DNA from: Dactylosporangium sp. AC04546
GTDB lineage: Bacteria > Actinomycetota > Actinomycetes > Mycobacteriales > Micromonosporaceae
NCBI RefSeq assembly: GCF_022095675.1
Contig: NZ_JAHYSG010000079.1
Span: forward strand, 1 to 58,687
Length of the DNA: 58,687 nucleotides
Reading direction: 5' to 3'
The translations under genes and the position numbers were made by a program. The stretch's first letter is position 1. The number at the start of each line of letters is the position of its first letter. Below, in pieces: positions 24,274 through 32,388 of this stretch. The notes beneath the pieces are model-generated. The model was not told the DNA's origin. It did no database searches and was given only the letters and a program-made list of their open reading frames with translations.

Positions 24274-25026
24274 ATGCTGCGGAAGTACCCCCGGACGCCC
24301 CACCTGCAGGGCTCGCGCCTCCAGCCGGGCGACCACGACCTGGCGCAGGTGCCGTTCAGCGAGCTCGCGGGGCAGCACCTGGTCGTCGAGGAGAAGCTCG
24401 ACGGGGCAAACGCCGCGATCAGCTTCGATGCGTCCGGCGAGCTGCTGCTGCAGTCGCGGGGGCATTACCTGACCGGCGGGCCGCGGGAGAAGCAGTTCGC
24501 GCTGTTCAAGGCGTGGGCCGCCGGGATTCGCTACGAGCTGTTCCCGGTGCTGGAGGATCGGTTCATCGTGTACGGCGAATGGCTGTACGCGAAGCACACC
24601 TGCTTCTACGACGCGCTGCCGCAGTACTTCTGCGAGTTCGACGTCTTCGACCGCTCGGATGAGTCCTTCTTGTCCACCGCACGGCGGCGCAAGCTGCTCG
24701 ACGGCCTGCCGATCGCCTCGGTGCCCGTGCTGCATGAAGGGGTGGTGGCCGATCTCGCGGCATTGAAGAAGTTCGTCGGGCCGTCGCTGTGCCGGACGCC
24801 GGGGTGGCGGGCGGCATTGACGGACGCCGCCGGCCCCGACGCCGATCAGGTGCTCCGCGAAACGGACATGTCCGACGAGATGGAGGGGCTCTACATCAAG
24901 GTCGAGTCCCCGGACGAGGTCCTCGGGCGGTACAAGTGGGTCCGCCCGAGCTTCCACACCGCGATCCTCGACTCCGGCAGCCACTGGCAGGACCGGCCTA
25001 TCATCCCCAACCGGGTGCGCCAGTGA
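24274..25026 (+). CDS. RNA ligase family protein
   Basis: About 250 residues with the full set of covalent nucleotidyl-transferase motifs: motif I KLDGA (Lys41, AMP acceptor, in VVEEKLDGANAAIS), motif III FIVYGEWLYAKH, motif IV MEGLYIKVE and motif V YKWVRPSFH. It should seal RNA (or nicked RNA) ends using ATP via an enzyme-AMP intermediate. Compact size and lack of DNA-ligase OB or zinc domains favour an RNA-repair ligase of the Rnl2/DRB0094-like group. The stop overlaps the GTG of a polynucleotide kinase gene, so the two are made together as an end-healing and sealing pair. Start ATG 24274 fits the leaderless promoter; GTG 24268 is an alternative. Confidence 0.85.
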   Translation: MLRKYPRTPHLQGSRLQPGDHDLAQVPFSELAGQHLVVEEKLDGANAAISFDASGELLLQSRGHYLTGGPREKQFALFKAWAAGIRYELFPVLEDRFIVYGEWLYAKHTCFYDALPQYFCEFDVFDRSDESFLSTARRRKLLDGLPIASVPVLHEGVVADLAALKKFVGPSLCRTPGWRAALTDAAGPDADQVLRETDMSDEMEGLYIKVESPDEVLGRYKWVRPSFHTAILDSGSHWQDRPIIPNRVRQ

Positions 25027-25829
25027 ACGCCGTCGACACCGCGTTGACGCTGCTCGACGACCCCAGCCCGCGCCGCACGATGTGGGAGCGCGGCGTGCCG
25101 GTCGCCGAGCGCGAGCACGTCGCCGCGCTGCTGCACCACCGCTGGCTGCCCGGCGAGGCGTTCACCGTGCGCGACCTCGACCGCCTGGTGTTCCGGGTCA
25201 GCCTGGTCGCCCGCAACGACGACCTCGCGCGGCTGGCCACCGCGACCGGCACCGACGCGACGCTGTTCGCGGAGTACGCGGCCGAGCTGGGGTGTCTCGA
25301 CCGGCCCCGGGCGTTCCCGTCGGACCACGCGCGGTTCATGTACTTCAGGACGCCCGGCCGGGACCCGTCGTACGCCGCCTACGACGACACGCGCTACACG
25401 GTGACCGTCATGTCCGGGCTGCCGGGCGCCGGCAAGGACCACTGGATCGCCGCCAACCGGCCCGGCCTGGCGGTCGTCAGCCTCGACGCGCTGCGCGAAG
25501 AGCTCGGCGTCGCCCCGACCGGCGACCAGGGCCCGGTCGTCGCCGCCGCGAACGCGCGGGCCAAGGAGCTGCTGCGGGCCGGCACGCCGTTCGTGTGGAA
25601 CGCGACGAACGTGTCGCGGCAGATCCGCTCGCGCTGCGTCGGGATGATCGGCGACTACGGCGCGCGGGTGGAGATCGTCGCCATGGAAGCGCCGCCGGAG
25701 CTGCTCCGGCGGCGCAACCGGGCCCGGCCGTCACCGGTGCCCGACGGGGTGATCAACCGGCTGGCCGGGCGGTGGGAGCCGCCCGACCTGACCGAGGCTC
25801 ACTCCGTGTCGTTCGTCGTCAACGACTGA
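25023..25829 (+). CDS. Polynucleotide kinase-type P-loop protein with N-terminal helical domain
   Basis: 268 residues starting at GTG 25023 within the GTGA overlap. Residues 1-115 form a helical domain (REHVAALLHHRWLPG, RDLDRLVFRVSLVARNDDLA) that resembles the C-terminal half of HD-family domains, but lacks a clear HD metal motif. Residues 125-265 are a P-loop kinase: Walker A GLPGAGKD (132-139), VVSLDALREELG with Asp for substrate activation, WNATNVSRQIRSR, and a lid Arg region LLRRRNRARPSPVP, as in T4 Pnkp-type 5'-kinases. It should phosphorylate 5'-OH RNA ends for the ligase. The last 31 bp overlap the convergent small membrane protein gene. Confidence 0.82.
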   Translation: MNAVDTALTLLDDPSPRRTMWERGVPVAEREHVAALLHHRWLPGEAFTVRDLDRLVFRVSLVARNDDLARLATATGTDATLFAEYAAELGCLDRPRAFPSDHARFMYFRTPGRDPSYAAYDDTRYTVTVMSGLPGAGKDHWIAANRPGLAVVSLDALREELGVAPTGDQGPVVAAANARAKELLRAGTPFVWNATNVSRQIRSRCVGMIGDYGARVEIVAMEAPPELLRRRNRARPSPVPDGVINRLAGRWEPPDLTEAHSVSFVVND

Positions 25830-26074
25830 TCCGGCGGCTCGGGCGCCTCAGCCGGCCGCAGCTTCTGCCAGAGCAGGAAGAGCAGCCCGAGGACCAGCAT
25901 GCCGAGGCCGATCCACAGGTTGATGCGCACGCCGGCGGCCTTGTCGATCTCCGCCTGCGAGTCGAAGACCCCGACGATGGTGACGATCACGCCGTAGACC
26001 GTGAAGAGGCCGCCGATGACCCGGCGGACGTCGAACAGCCGCGCGGCCTGCGCTGTGTCGATCTTTTCGGACAT
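25799..26074 (-). CDS. Two-segment small membrane protein paired with SSS symporter
   Basis: 91 residues. Two membrane helices (GGLFTVYGVIVTIVGVF and INLWIGLGMLVLGLLFLLW) joined by an acidic loop and a charged C-terminus. It starts 21 bp after the stop of the sodium:solute symporter gene with a GGGAGG-like ribosome site, so it is in that operon, and such small partners are common next to SSS genes. It may be an accessory subunit. Its end overlaps the convergent kinase gene by 31 bp. Confidence 0.8.
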   Translation of the reverse strand: MSEKIDTAQAARLFDVRRVIGGLFTVYGVIVTIVGVFDSQAEIDKAAGVRINLWIGLGMLVLGLLFLLWQKLRPAEAPEPPDQSLTTNDTE

Positions 26075-26094
26075 CTCGGATTCCTCCCCGGGAG

Positions 26095-27762
26095 CTACAG
26101 GACCGGCAGGTAGAAGATGAGGGCCAGGGCCAGGGCGACGACGCCGAGCAGCACCGGCGAGCGGTACCAGGCGGTGTCGCCGGCGAGCGCGTCGGAGGTC
26201 AGGTCATGGCGGCCGATGCCGTAGACGAGGCCGTCGAGCTCCTCGTCGGTCTTGCGGGTCGTCACCAGCGTGACCAGCACGGCGACGATCGCGACCGTGA
26301 CGAACGCGATGCCCGCGCCCCAGAACGACTCGTCCAGGTCCGAGCCGAACGTGAACCAGCCGAACCACTTGTAGCCCGCGTACACGACGAACGAGGCGAG
26401 CGTGCCGGTGAGCAGCCCCCAGAAGCCGGCCCAGGCGGTCATCCGCCGCCAGAACATGCCGATGATGAACGTCGCGAACAGCGGGGCGTTGAACAGGGAG
26501 AACAGCGCCTGGATGTAGTCCATGATGTTGCTGTAGCCGGCCGCGATGAACGCGGTGCCGATGCCGATGACCACGCCGACGACCGTGATGATCCGGCCGA
26601 TGCTGAGGTAGTGCTCGTCGGGTTCGTCCTTCTTCACGTACTCCTGCCAGATGTCGTACGTGAACACCGTGTTGAAGCCGGAGACGTTGGCGGCCATGCC
26701 CGCCATGAACGAGGCCAGCAGGCCGGTGACGGCGATGCCGAGCACGCCGTTGGGCAGGAAGTCGCGCATGAGCAGCGGGATGGCGTTGTTGTACTGCAGG
26801 TCGCCGGTACCGGCGCCGAGCCCCTTGACGGTCACCAGCGCCACCAGCCCGGGGATCACGGTGACGAACGGGATCACGAGCTTGGGGTACGCGGCGATGA
26901 TCGGCGTGCGCCGCGCGGCGCTCATGTTGCGGGCCGACAGGCCGCGCTGCACCTCGGCGAAGTTGGTCGTCCAGTAGCCGAAGGACAGCACGAAGCCGAG
27001 GCCGAAGACGATGCCGAACCAGGAGGCGCCCAGCGGGTTGTCCGAACCGCCGGTGTTCGACCAGGTGTGCAGCCCGGCATCGCCGAGCGTCGTCTGCCGT
27101 ACCGCGTCGAAGAGCCCGTCGATCCCGCCCACCTTGACCAGGCCGATGATCGCGACCGGCAGCAGCCCGGCGATGATCACGAAGAACTGGAGCACCTCGT
27201 TGTAGATCGCGCTGGAGAGACCGCCGAGCGTGATGTACACGAGCACGATCGCGGCGCCGACGACGATCGCCGTCCACAGCGGCCAGCCGAGCAGTGCCTG
27301 CATGATCAGCGCGAGCGCGTAGAGGTTGACGCCCGCGATGAGCACCTGCGCGAGCGCGAAGGACAGCGCGTTGAGCAGGTGGGCGGGGCGGTTGAAGCGC
27401 CGGCGCATGTACTCCGGGACGCTGCGCACCTTCGAGCCGTAGTAGAAGGGCATCATCACGATGCCGAGGAAGACCATCGCCGGGACGGCGCCGATCCAGT
27501 AGTAGTGGAGGGTCATCAGGCCGTACTTGGCGCCGTTGGCCGCCATGCCGAGGATCTCCAGCGCGCCCAGGTTGGCGGAGATGAACGCGAGGCCGGTCAC
27601 CCAGGCCGGCAGCGAGCGGCCGGAGAGGAAGAAGTCGACGCTGTTGCGGATCGAGCGGCGGGCGGCGAGACCGACGCCGAGGACCGTGATGAAGTACAGC
27701 GAGAGCAGGACGTAGTCGAGCGCGTTCATCTGGAGGCGGAGACCGTCGGCGAGCGTCTGCAC
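26095..27762 (-). CDS. Sodium:solute symporter (SSS family)
   Basis: About 555 residues with 13-14 membrane segments. The core matches SGLT-type symporters: DFFLSGRSLPAWVTGLAFISANLGALEILG (key part SGRSLPAW), GLSSAIYNEVLQFF, ASFMAGMAANVSGFNTVF and the late segments. GTG 27762 is chosen as start because GGGGAAG lies upstream at 5-7 nt spacing and because family members have a short amphipathic leader (VQTLADGLRLQ) before ALDYVLL; ATG 27729 has no ribosome site. Substrate is likely a sugar or organic solute taken up with Na+. The upstream genes are a two-component pair on the same strand, 78 bp away. Confidence 0.9.
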   Translation of the reverse strand: MQTLADGLRLQMNALDYVLLSLYFITVLGVGLAARRSIRNSVDFFLSGRSLPAWVTGLAFISANLGALEILGMAANGAKYGLMTLHYYWIGAVPAMVFLGIVMMPFYYGSKVRSVPEYMRRRFNRPAHLLNALSFALAQVLIAGVNLYALALIMQALLGWPLWTAIVVGAAIVLVYITLGGLSSAIYNEVLQFFVIIAGLLPVAIIGLVKVGGIDGLFDAVRQTTLGDAGLHTWSNTGGSDNPLGASWFGIVFGLGFVLSFGYWTTNFAEVQRGLSARNMSAARRTPIIAAYPKLVIPFVTVIPGLVALVTVKGLGAGTGDLQYNNAIPLLMRDFLPNGVLGIAVTGLLASFMAGMAANVSGFNTVFTYDIWQEYVKKDEPDEHYLSIGRIITVVGVVIGIGTAFIAAGYSNIMDYIQALFSLFNAPLFATFIIGMFWRRMTAWAGFWGLLTGTLASFVVYAGYKWFGWFTFGSDLDESFWGAGIAFVTVAIVAVLVTLVTTRKTDEELDGLVYGIGRHDLTSDALAGDTAWYRSPVLLGVVALALALIFYLPVL

Positions 27763-27839
27763 CCGTTCTTCCCCGTTGCCGTAAACGAGTGAGCGTCCAC
27801 CCACCTACCCACGGCCGGGTCGCCCCCAAACCCCCGCGG

Positions 27840-28220
27840 TCAGGGGCGAGGAAGGTGCGCCGCCAGGACGTCCACCAGGGCCTGGGCGGCGTACGGCTTG
27901 TCCAGGAAGGCGTCGCATCCGGCCGACATGGCGGCGGCCCGCTCGTGCGGGAGGACGCTCGCCGTCAGGGCGATCACGTGCGGGCGGTCCTCGCGGGTGC
28001 TCAGGTCGGCGGCCAGGGTGAGGCCGTTGCCGTCCGGCAGGTTGACGTCCAGCAGCACCACGTCGACGGCGGTCTCCGAGAGGGCCGTCCGCGCGGTTTC
28101 CAGGGTGCCGGCCTCGACCAGCTCCACGGTGCGGATCGACTCGTCCGTGGCCCGGGACAGGATGGCGCGGACGAGGACGCGGTTGAGCTCCTCGTCCTCC
28201 ACCAGCAGGATTCGGCTCAT
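27840..28220 (-). CDS. Single-domain response regulator
   Basis: 126 residues, a stand-alone receiver domain. It has VEDEE acidic residues, phospho-acceptor Asp58 (VVLLDVNLPDGNG), the Thr/Ser switch (ALTASV) and Lys (LDKPY). ATG 28220 overlaps the stop of the hybrid histidine kinase in an ATGA, so it is the cognate diffusible output or phosphate sink. No DNA-binding domain is present, so signalling must continue by protein contact, as in CheY/Spo0F-like proteins. Confidence 0.92.
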   Translation of the reverse strand: MSRILLVEDEELNRVLVRAILSRATDESIRTVELVEAGTLETARTALSETAVDVVLLDVNLPDGNGLTLAADLSTREDRPHVIALTASVLPHERAAAMSAGCDAFLDKPYAAQALVDVLAAHLPRP

Positions 28221-30835
28221 GTCGGGGCACCTTCCTGGGGGGCTCGGGCCTCGGAGAGGCTGCTGGCCACGGCGGCCAGGTCGATCCACTCGCGCAGGCC
28301 GTCCGACGCGGCGGCGCTGCGGGGTACCGTGCCGATGACCTTGCCCGTCAGGCGGCGGCGGTCGGCGTCGGACAGGTCGGGCTCGGTCAGGGCCAGCACC
28401 GGGATGCCGCGGGTGGCCGGGTCGACCTCCAGGCCGGACAGGAGGGCGAAGCCGTCGACGTCGGGCATCTCCAGGTCGCAGATGATCAGGTCGAACCGGC
28501 GGTCACGGGACAGCCGCAGGCCCTCGGGGCCGTCGTTGCAGGTCACGACGTCGATGCCGCCGTCGCGGAGCTGCTGCTCGACCACGGCCCGGGTGTGGTC
28601 GTCGCGGTCGACGACCAGGACCGTCGCCGAGTCGGCGGGCGCGATGTGCCGGGCCAACTGGGCGAGCAGGGCACCGTGGTCGACCGGTTTGACGAAGAAG
28701 TCGGCGGCGCCAAGCGAGAGACCCGCCCGGCGGTCGTCGATGATCGTGGCGAAGAAGACCGGGATGTCGCGCAGCACCGCCGAGCCCTTCAGCTCGCGGA
28801 TCACGTCCCAGCCGTCCAGGCCGGGCATGATCACGTCCAGCAGGATCGCGTCGGGGTGCCAGTCCTGGGCCGCGGTCAGGCCGGCCTCGCCGCTGGGGGC
28901 GACCCGGACGTGGTAGCCGGCCGTCGCGAGGTACGTGAGCAGCAGCTCGGCGGCGCGCGGGTCGTCGTCGACGATGAGCACGCGGCCCCGGGTCGGGCCG
29001 GGCGGCTCGACCGACCGGATCGGCGACGGTGCCGGTACCGCCGCTGGAAGGCGCACGGTGAAGCGGCTGCCCTCGCCGAGGGCCGAGGCCAGCTCGATCG
29101 TGCCGCCGTGGGCCTCGACCAGGCGGCGGGTGAGGGCCAGGCCCAGGCCGGTGCCGGCGTTGCGCTGGGCGGCCGGCCCGACCTGCTGGAACTCCTCGAA
29201 GACGCGCTCCTGGTCGGCGGGGGCGATGCCGATGCCGCTGTCGGCGACCGTGACCGCGACCTGGTCCCCCGCCGCGGTGGCGGAGACGGCGACGAGGCCG
29301 CCATCGGAGGTGAACTTGATGGCGTTGGAGAGCAGGTTGTCGAGGATCTGGCGGAACCGGAGCGGATCGGCGCGCACCGCGATCGCGGGCACATCGAGGT
29401 ACACCTGAAGCCCCTTCTTGTCGGTGAGGGGCCGAAGGCCGTCGACCAGCTCGCCCACCACGGTGTCCATGGGCAGCGGCACCGGGTGGAGCTCGAGCCG
29501 CCCCGCCTCCACCTTGGCCAGGTCCAGGATGTCGTTGATCAGCCCGAGCAGGTGCCGGCCGCTGCTGTGCACGTGGTCGACCCACTCGGCGGGCACGCTG
29601 CGGCGGTCGCCGTCGGGCTGCTCGGCGCGCATGAGGTCGCTGAAGCCGATGATCGCGTTGAGCGGGGTGCGCAGCTCGTGGCTCATGCCGGCCAGGAAGT
29701 CGCTCTTGGCCTGGCTCGCGTGGGTGAGCGCGTCGACCGACTCGGCGAGCCGCTCGGCCAGCCGGCGCTGCTCGGCCATGATCTCGCTGCGCTCGGCCAG
29801 CAGCCGGGCCTGGCCGCCGAGCACGCCGGCGAGGCGCAGGTCGTCGGTGGTGAAGAGGGCGCGGTACCGGTCGAGCAGCAGCAGGGCGCGGTGGTCCCGC
29901 AGGGGCAGGACGGTCGCGACCCGGGCGCCCGTCGCCTCGGCCAGCGGGTGGTCCCGGGGCAGGTCGACCGGCCGGCCGCCGGCGGTGAGCTCGGCGAGCG
30001 TGAACCCGGTCAGCCGTTCGTGGGGCAGGGCGGTGCCGGACCGGCAGACTCCGGCGACCCGGTCGAGCGACGCGTCGAGGAGGAGCACCACGTCGGTCCC
30101 GGTGGTCTCGTGGACGACCTGCACGTACCGTCGCCACACCTGGCCGGTGCCGACGTCGGCCGGCAGGCGCTGGAGGTCCTCGGTCGCCTCGTACCAGACG
30201 GTGGCCGACATGAACCGGCGCAGCCAGGCGGGCGGCACGAAGGCGAGCAGGTACAGCCCCGCGGAGACCAGGCCCACGACCCGGGCACTGGTCGACAGCC
30301 AGTTCGTCACCCCCGGGTGCTGCACGGCGCCGAGGAACAGGGTCAGCATCATGACCGCGTAGCAGTACGTCGCGGCGGCCGCGAGCCGCAACCGCACGCG
30401 GGCCGCGCCGGAGCGCCGCCGCGAGCCGTGGAGCAGGAAGGTGCCGGCGAGGACCTCGGTGATCGTGAAGGTCGTGGTGACGGCGATGAGGTACCCCAGG
30501 CTGAGCGGCCGCGGCGCCGCGGACACCACGGCGGCGCTGGCCAGCAGCAGCACGAGCAGCGTGCGGGTGATCCAGCGCGGCACGCGGCGGAGCCGGGCGG
30601 TCAGGCGCAGCGTGAAGTACGGCTGGAGGAGCAGCATCGCCGTGGCGACCGCCCCGACGAGGGCGGGCACCGGCCGGCCCATCAGGTCGCGGTACACCCC
30701 GTTGCCGCACACCAGCAGCGTCGGCAGGAAGATCAGGGTGATGTCGCGCTGCACCGGGTCGCGATCGCGGAGATAGCCGGCGAGAGCTCGCGCAAAGATC
30801 GCCGCGACCAGCAAGGTTGTGACTAGAGTTATCAT
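28217..30835 (-). CDS. Hybrid sensor histidine kinase with two receiver domains
   Basis: 872 residues. Seven or so N-terminal hydrophobic segments (residues 1-220), a GAF-like region (about 230-355) and a short coiled coil (LAERSEIMAEQRRLAERLAE). HisKA has His in MSHELRTPLNAIIGFSDLM; HATPase_c has LLSNAIKF (N box), ADSGIGI and GTGLGL. Two receivers follow: the first with ILLDVIMPGLDGWD, the second with LIICDLEMPDVDGF. It should be a membrane sensor feeding a multistep relay to the coupled CheY-like protein. Start ATG 30835 immediately precedes the first membrane segment. The input ligand is unknown. Confidence 0.92.
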   Translation of the reverse strand: MITLVTTLLVAAIFARALAGYLRDRDPVQRDITLIFLPTLLVCGNGVYRDLMGRPVPALVGAVATAMLLLQPYFTLRLTARLRRVPRWITRTLLVLLLASAAVVSAAPRPLSLGYLIAVTTTFTITEVLAGTFLLHGSRRRSGAARVRLRLAAAATYCYAVMMLTLFLGAVQHPGVTNWLSTSARVVGLVSAGLYLLAFVPPAWLRRFMSATVWYEATEDLQRLPADVGTGQVWRRYVQVVHETTGTDVVLLLDASLDRVAGVCRSGTALPHERLTGFTLAELTAGGRPVDLPRDHPLAEATGARVATVLPLRDHRALLLLDRYRALFTTDDLRLAGVLGGQARLLAERSEIMAEQRRLAERLAESVDALTHASQAKSDFLAGMSHELRTPLNAIIGFSDLMRAEQPDGDRRSVPAEWVDHVHSSGRHLLGLINDILDLAKVEAGRLELHPVPLPMDTVVGELVDGLRPLTDKKGLQVYLDVPAIAVRADPLRFRQILDNLLSNAIKFTSDGGLVAVSATAAGDQVAVTVADSGIGIAPADQERVFEEFQQVGPAAQRNAGTGLGLALTRRLVEAHGGTIELASALGEGSRFTVRLPAAVPAPSPIRSVEPPGPTRGRVLIVDDDPRAAELLLTYLATAGYHVRVAPSGEAGLTAAQDWHPDAILLDVIMPGLDGWDVIRELKGSAVLRDIPVFFATIIDDRRAGLSLGAADFFVKPVDHGALLAQLARHIAPADSATVLVVDRDDHTRAVVEQQLRDGGIDVVTCNDGPEGLRLSRDRRFDLIICDLEMPDVDGFALLSGLEVDPATRGIPVLALTEPDLSDADRRRLTGKVIGTVPRSAAASDGLREWIDLAAVASSLSEARAPQEGAPT

Positions 30836-30901
30836 CCGACTACGCCCCGTAACTTTCGACGGGACTCACTCTAGTCATCCTTGGACACCCTGGAGGGCCG
30901 G

Positions 30902-31117
30902 ATGAGCGACGAGGCGCTCGCCGAGCTCCGCGCCGAGGTGGCCGCGTGCGCTCACGACCTCTCCAACGCGCTGGGCGCGGTCATGAACTACACGACGTTC
31001 CTCGCCGAGGACCTCGCCGGCACCCCCGCCGCCGCGGACTACCTCCCCCACCTGCAGAGCGCGACCCAGCGCGCCCTCGACCTGGTCGAGCGGCTGAACG
31101 CTACCGGCGCTCGCTGA
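30902..31117 (+). CDS. Solitary histidine-kinase phospho-acceptor (DHp-like) protein
   Basis: 71 residues with a GGAGGG 5 nt before ATG 30902. It consists of a single two-helix element with the H-box CAHDLSNALGAVMNY (His18) and a second helix ending in LVERLNATGAR, as in the dimerisation domain of histidine kinases, but no ATPase domain follows: the stop is followed by a convergent gene. It may be a phosphotransfer protein or phosphorylated in trans by the divergent hybrid kinase 67 bp away. It overlaps the convergent DksA-like gene by 17 bp. Confidence 0.7.
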   Translation: MSDEALAELRAEVAACAHDLSNALGAVMNYTTFLAEDLAGTPAAADYLPHLQSATQRALDLVERLNATGAR

Positions 31118-31496
31118 CGGACTTGCAGGCCACGCAGAGCGTCACCGCGGGGAACGCGGCGAGCCGGGCGACGGGGATCTCCTGCGAGCAGGTCTCGCAG
31201 GTGCCGTACTGGCCGGACTCGAGCCGGTCCAGCGCGCGCTCGACCTGGTCCAGGCGCTCACGGATGGACAGCGCGAGGGCGAACTCCTGCTCCCGGTTGA
31301 ACGCCTTGGTGCCGAGGTCGGCGACGTCGTCCCCAGCGTCGACCACACCCGCGAGCGTCATCTCGGCGACGGCCTCGGCGTACTCGGTCTCGAGCTCCTG
31401 CCGGCGGGCCGTCAGCGCCTCGTGCAGGTCCTGCGTCCGGGCGTCGGCAGACCCCCGGGCACTGGCGGCGACGACGGACTCAGGGTGGACGAGCAT
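31101..31496 (-). CDS. TraR/DksA-family zinc-finger protein
   Basis: 131 residues. A coiled-coil-forming helical region (LHEALTARRQELETEYAEAV and SIRERLDQVERALDRLESG) is followed by a C4 zinc finger with Cys100, Cys103, Cys121 and Cys124 (CETC...CVAC). This fits DksA/TraR proteins that enter the RNA polymerase secondary channel. ATG 31496 is the assumed start; ATG 31538 would add 14 residues and is possible, as neither has a good ribosome site. Its promoter lies against the divergent anti-sigma-like ATPase gene. Confidence 0.88.
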   Translation of the reverse strand: MLVHPESVVAASARGSADARTQDLHEALTARRQELETEYAEAVAEMTLAGVVDAGDDVADLGTKAFNREQEFALALSIRERLDQVERALDRLESGQYGTCETCSQEIPVARLAAFPAVTLCVACKSVSERR

Positions 31497-31597
31497 GTGG
31501 GCCCCCGGCTTGGTTGCGGTGCGGAAAATGACTGGCATCCCGAGTGCCCACGCCAGGAGTGCCGCAAACCTGTTCAACCGGGCTTCGTCAAGGCACC

Positions 31598-31978
31598 ATG
31601 AAAGATGTGGATGCGGACCAGGTGGAGGTGGACGTCCCGGCAGGGCACGCCCGCCATGCCCGCCGCGTCATCGCCCAGGCCCTCGACGCGTGGGGGCTGG
31701 CCCATCTCAGTCGCGGCGCCGTGATGGTGGGCCACGAGCTCGTCGCCAACGCGCTCCGGCACGGCATGCCTCCGGCGATCCTGCGCCTGCTCCGCCGGGG
31801 CGACGTGCTGGTGATCGAGGTCGGCGACCGCAGCGAGCAGGTCCCGGAGATCGCCGAGATCGACAACGCGACCAGCATCTCCGGCCGCGGCCTGCGAATC
31901 GTGACCAAGCTCACCCGGGCCTGGGGCGTGCGCCGCCACGCCGGCGGCAAGGTCGTCTGGGCCGAGATCGCCCTCTAG
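31598..31978 (+). CDS. Anti-sigma-factor-type ATPase (HATPase_c, RsbW-like)
   Basis: 126 residues. A minimal GHKL ATPase domain with N box GHELVANALRHG, G1 region IEVGDRSEQ and G2 GRGLRIVTKLTRAWGV. This is the layout of SpoIIAB/RsbW-type serine kinases and actinobacterial regulators of sigma factors. Start ATG 31598 after the weak AAGGCACC spacing. The gene ends convergently with a STAS-domain gene, sharing the stop-codon palindrome CTAG; the two are likely partner kinase and antagonist. Confidence 0.88.
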   Translation: MKDVDADQVEVDVPAGHARHARRVIAQALDAWGLAHLSRGAVMVGHELVANALRHGMPPAILRLLRRGDVLVIEVGDRSEQVPEIAEIDNATSISGRGLRIVTKLTRAWGVRRHAGGKVVWAEIAL

Positions 31979-32316
31979 GCGGCGGCCGCGTCGCGGTCGA
32001 TCGGCAGGATCTGGTCGAGGCCGGTGATCTCCAGCGTCATCGCGACGTCATCGTTCGGGTTGGCCACGACGAGCCGCGCACCGGCGTGCTGCGCCCGCCG
32101 CCAGCAGCCCACCAGCGTGCCCAGGCCGCTCGAGTCGACGAACTGCAGGCTGGTCAGGTCCAGCACGACGTCGGTCGCGCCCGCGCCGAGCTGCTCGACC
32201 ACCGCGGCCAGCAGCTCCGGCGCCGAGTCGAGGTCGAGCTCCCCCAGCAGGTCGAGCCGCGCCCGGCGGTCGCGCCGGTGGACGGAGAGCTCCCAGACCG
32301 CCTCGTCGTCAACCAC
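31975..32316 (-). CDS. STAS-domain anti-anti-sigma factor
   Basis: 113 residues from GTG 32316. The STAS fold includes LDLLGELDLDSAPEL, VVLDLTSLQFVDSSGLG with the phosphorylatable Ser62 in DSSG, and a final helix. An AAGGA lies 10 nt upstream; a longer TTG start at 32352 would add 12 residues and lacks a better site. It should release a sigma factor by binding an anti-sigma kinase, and the adjacent convergent RsbW-like ATPase is the obvious candidate. Which sigma factor is controlled is not visible in this window. Confidence 0.9.
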   Translation of the reverse strand: MVDDEAVWELSVHRRDRRARLDLLGELDLDSAPELLAAVVEQLGAGATDVVLDLTSLQFVDSSGLGTLVGCWRRAQHAGARLVVANPNDDVAMTLEITGLDQILPIDRDAAAA

Positions 32317-32388
32317 CTTCAGAGGTCCTTTCCCCGCTCCGCTGGTCAACAATGTGTGGTACCCGATCGGCGGCGTTCAAACGCTCGG

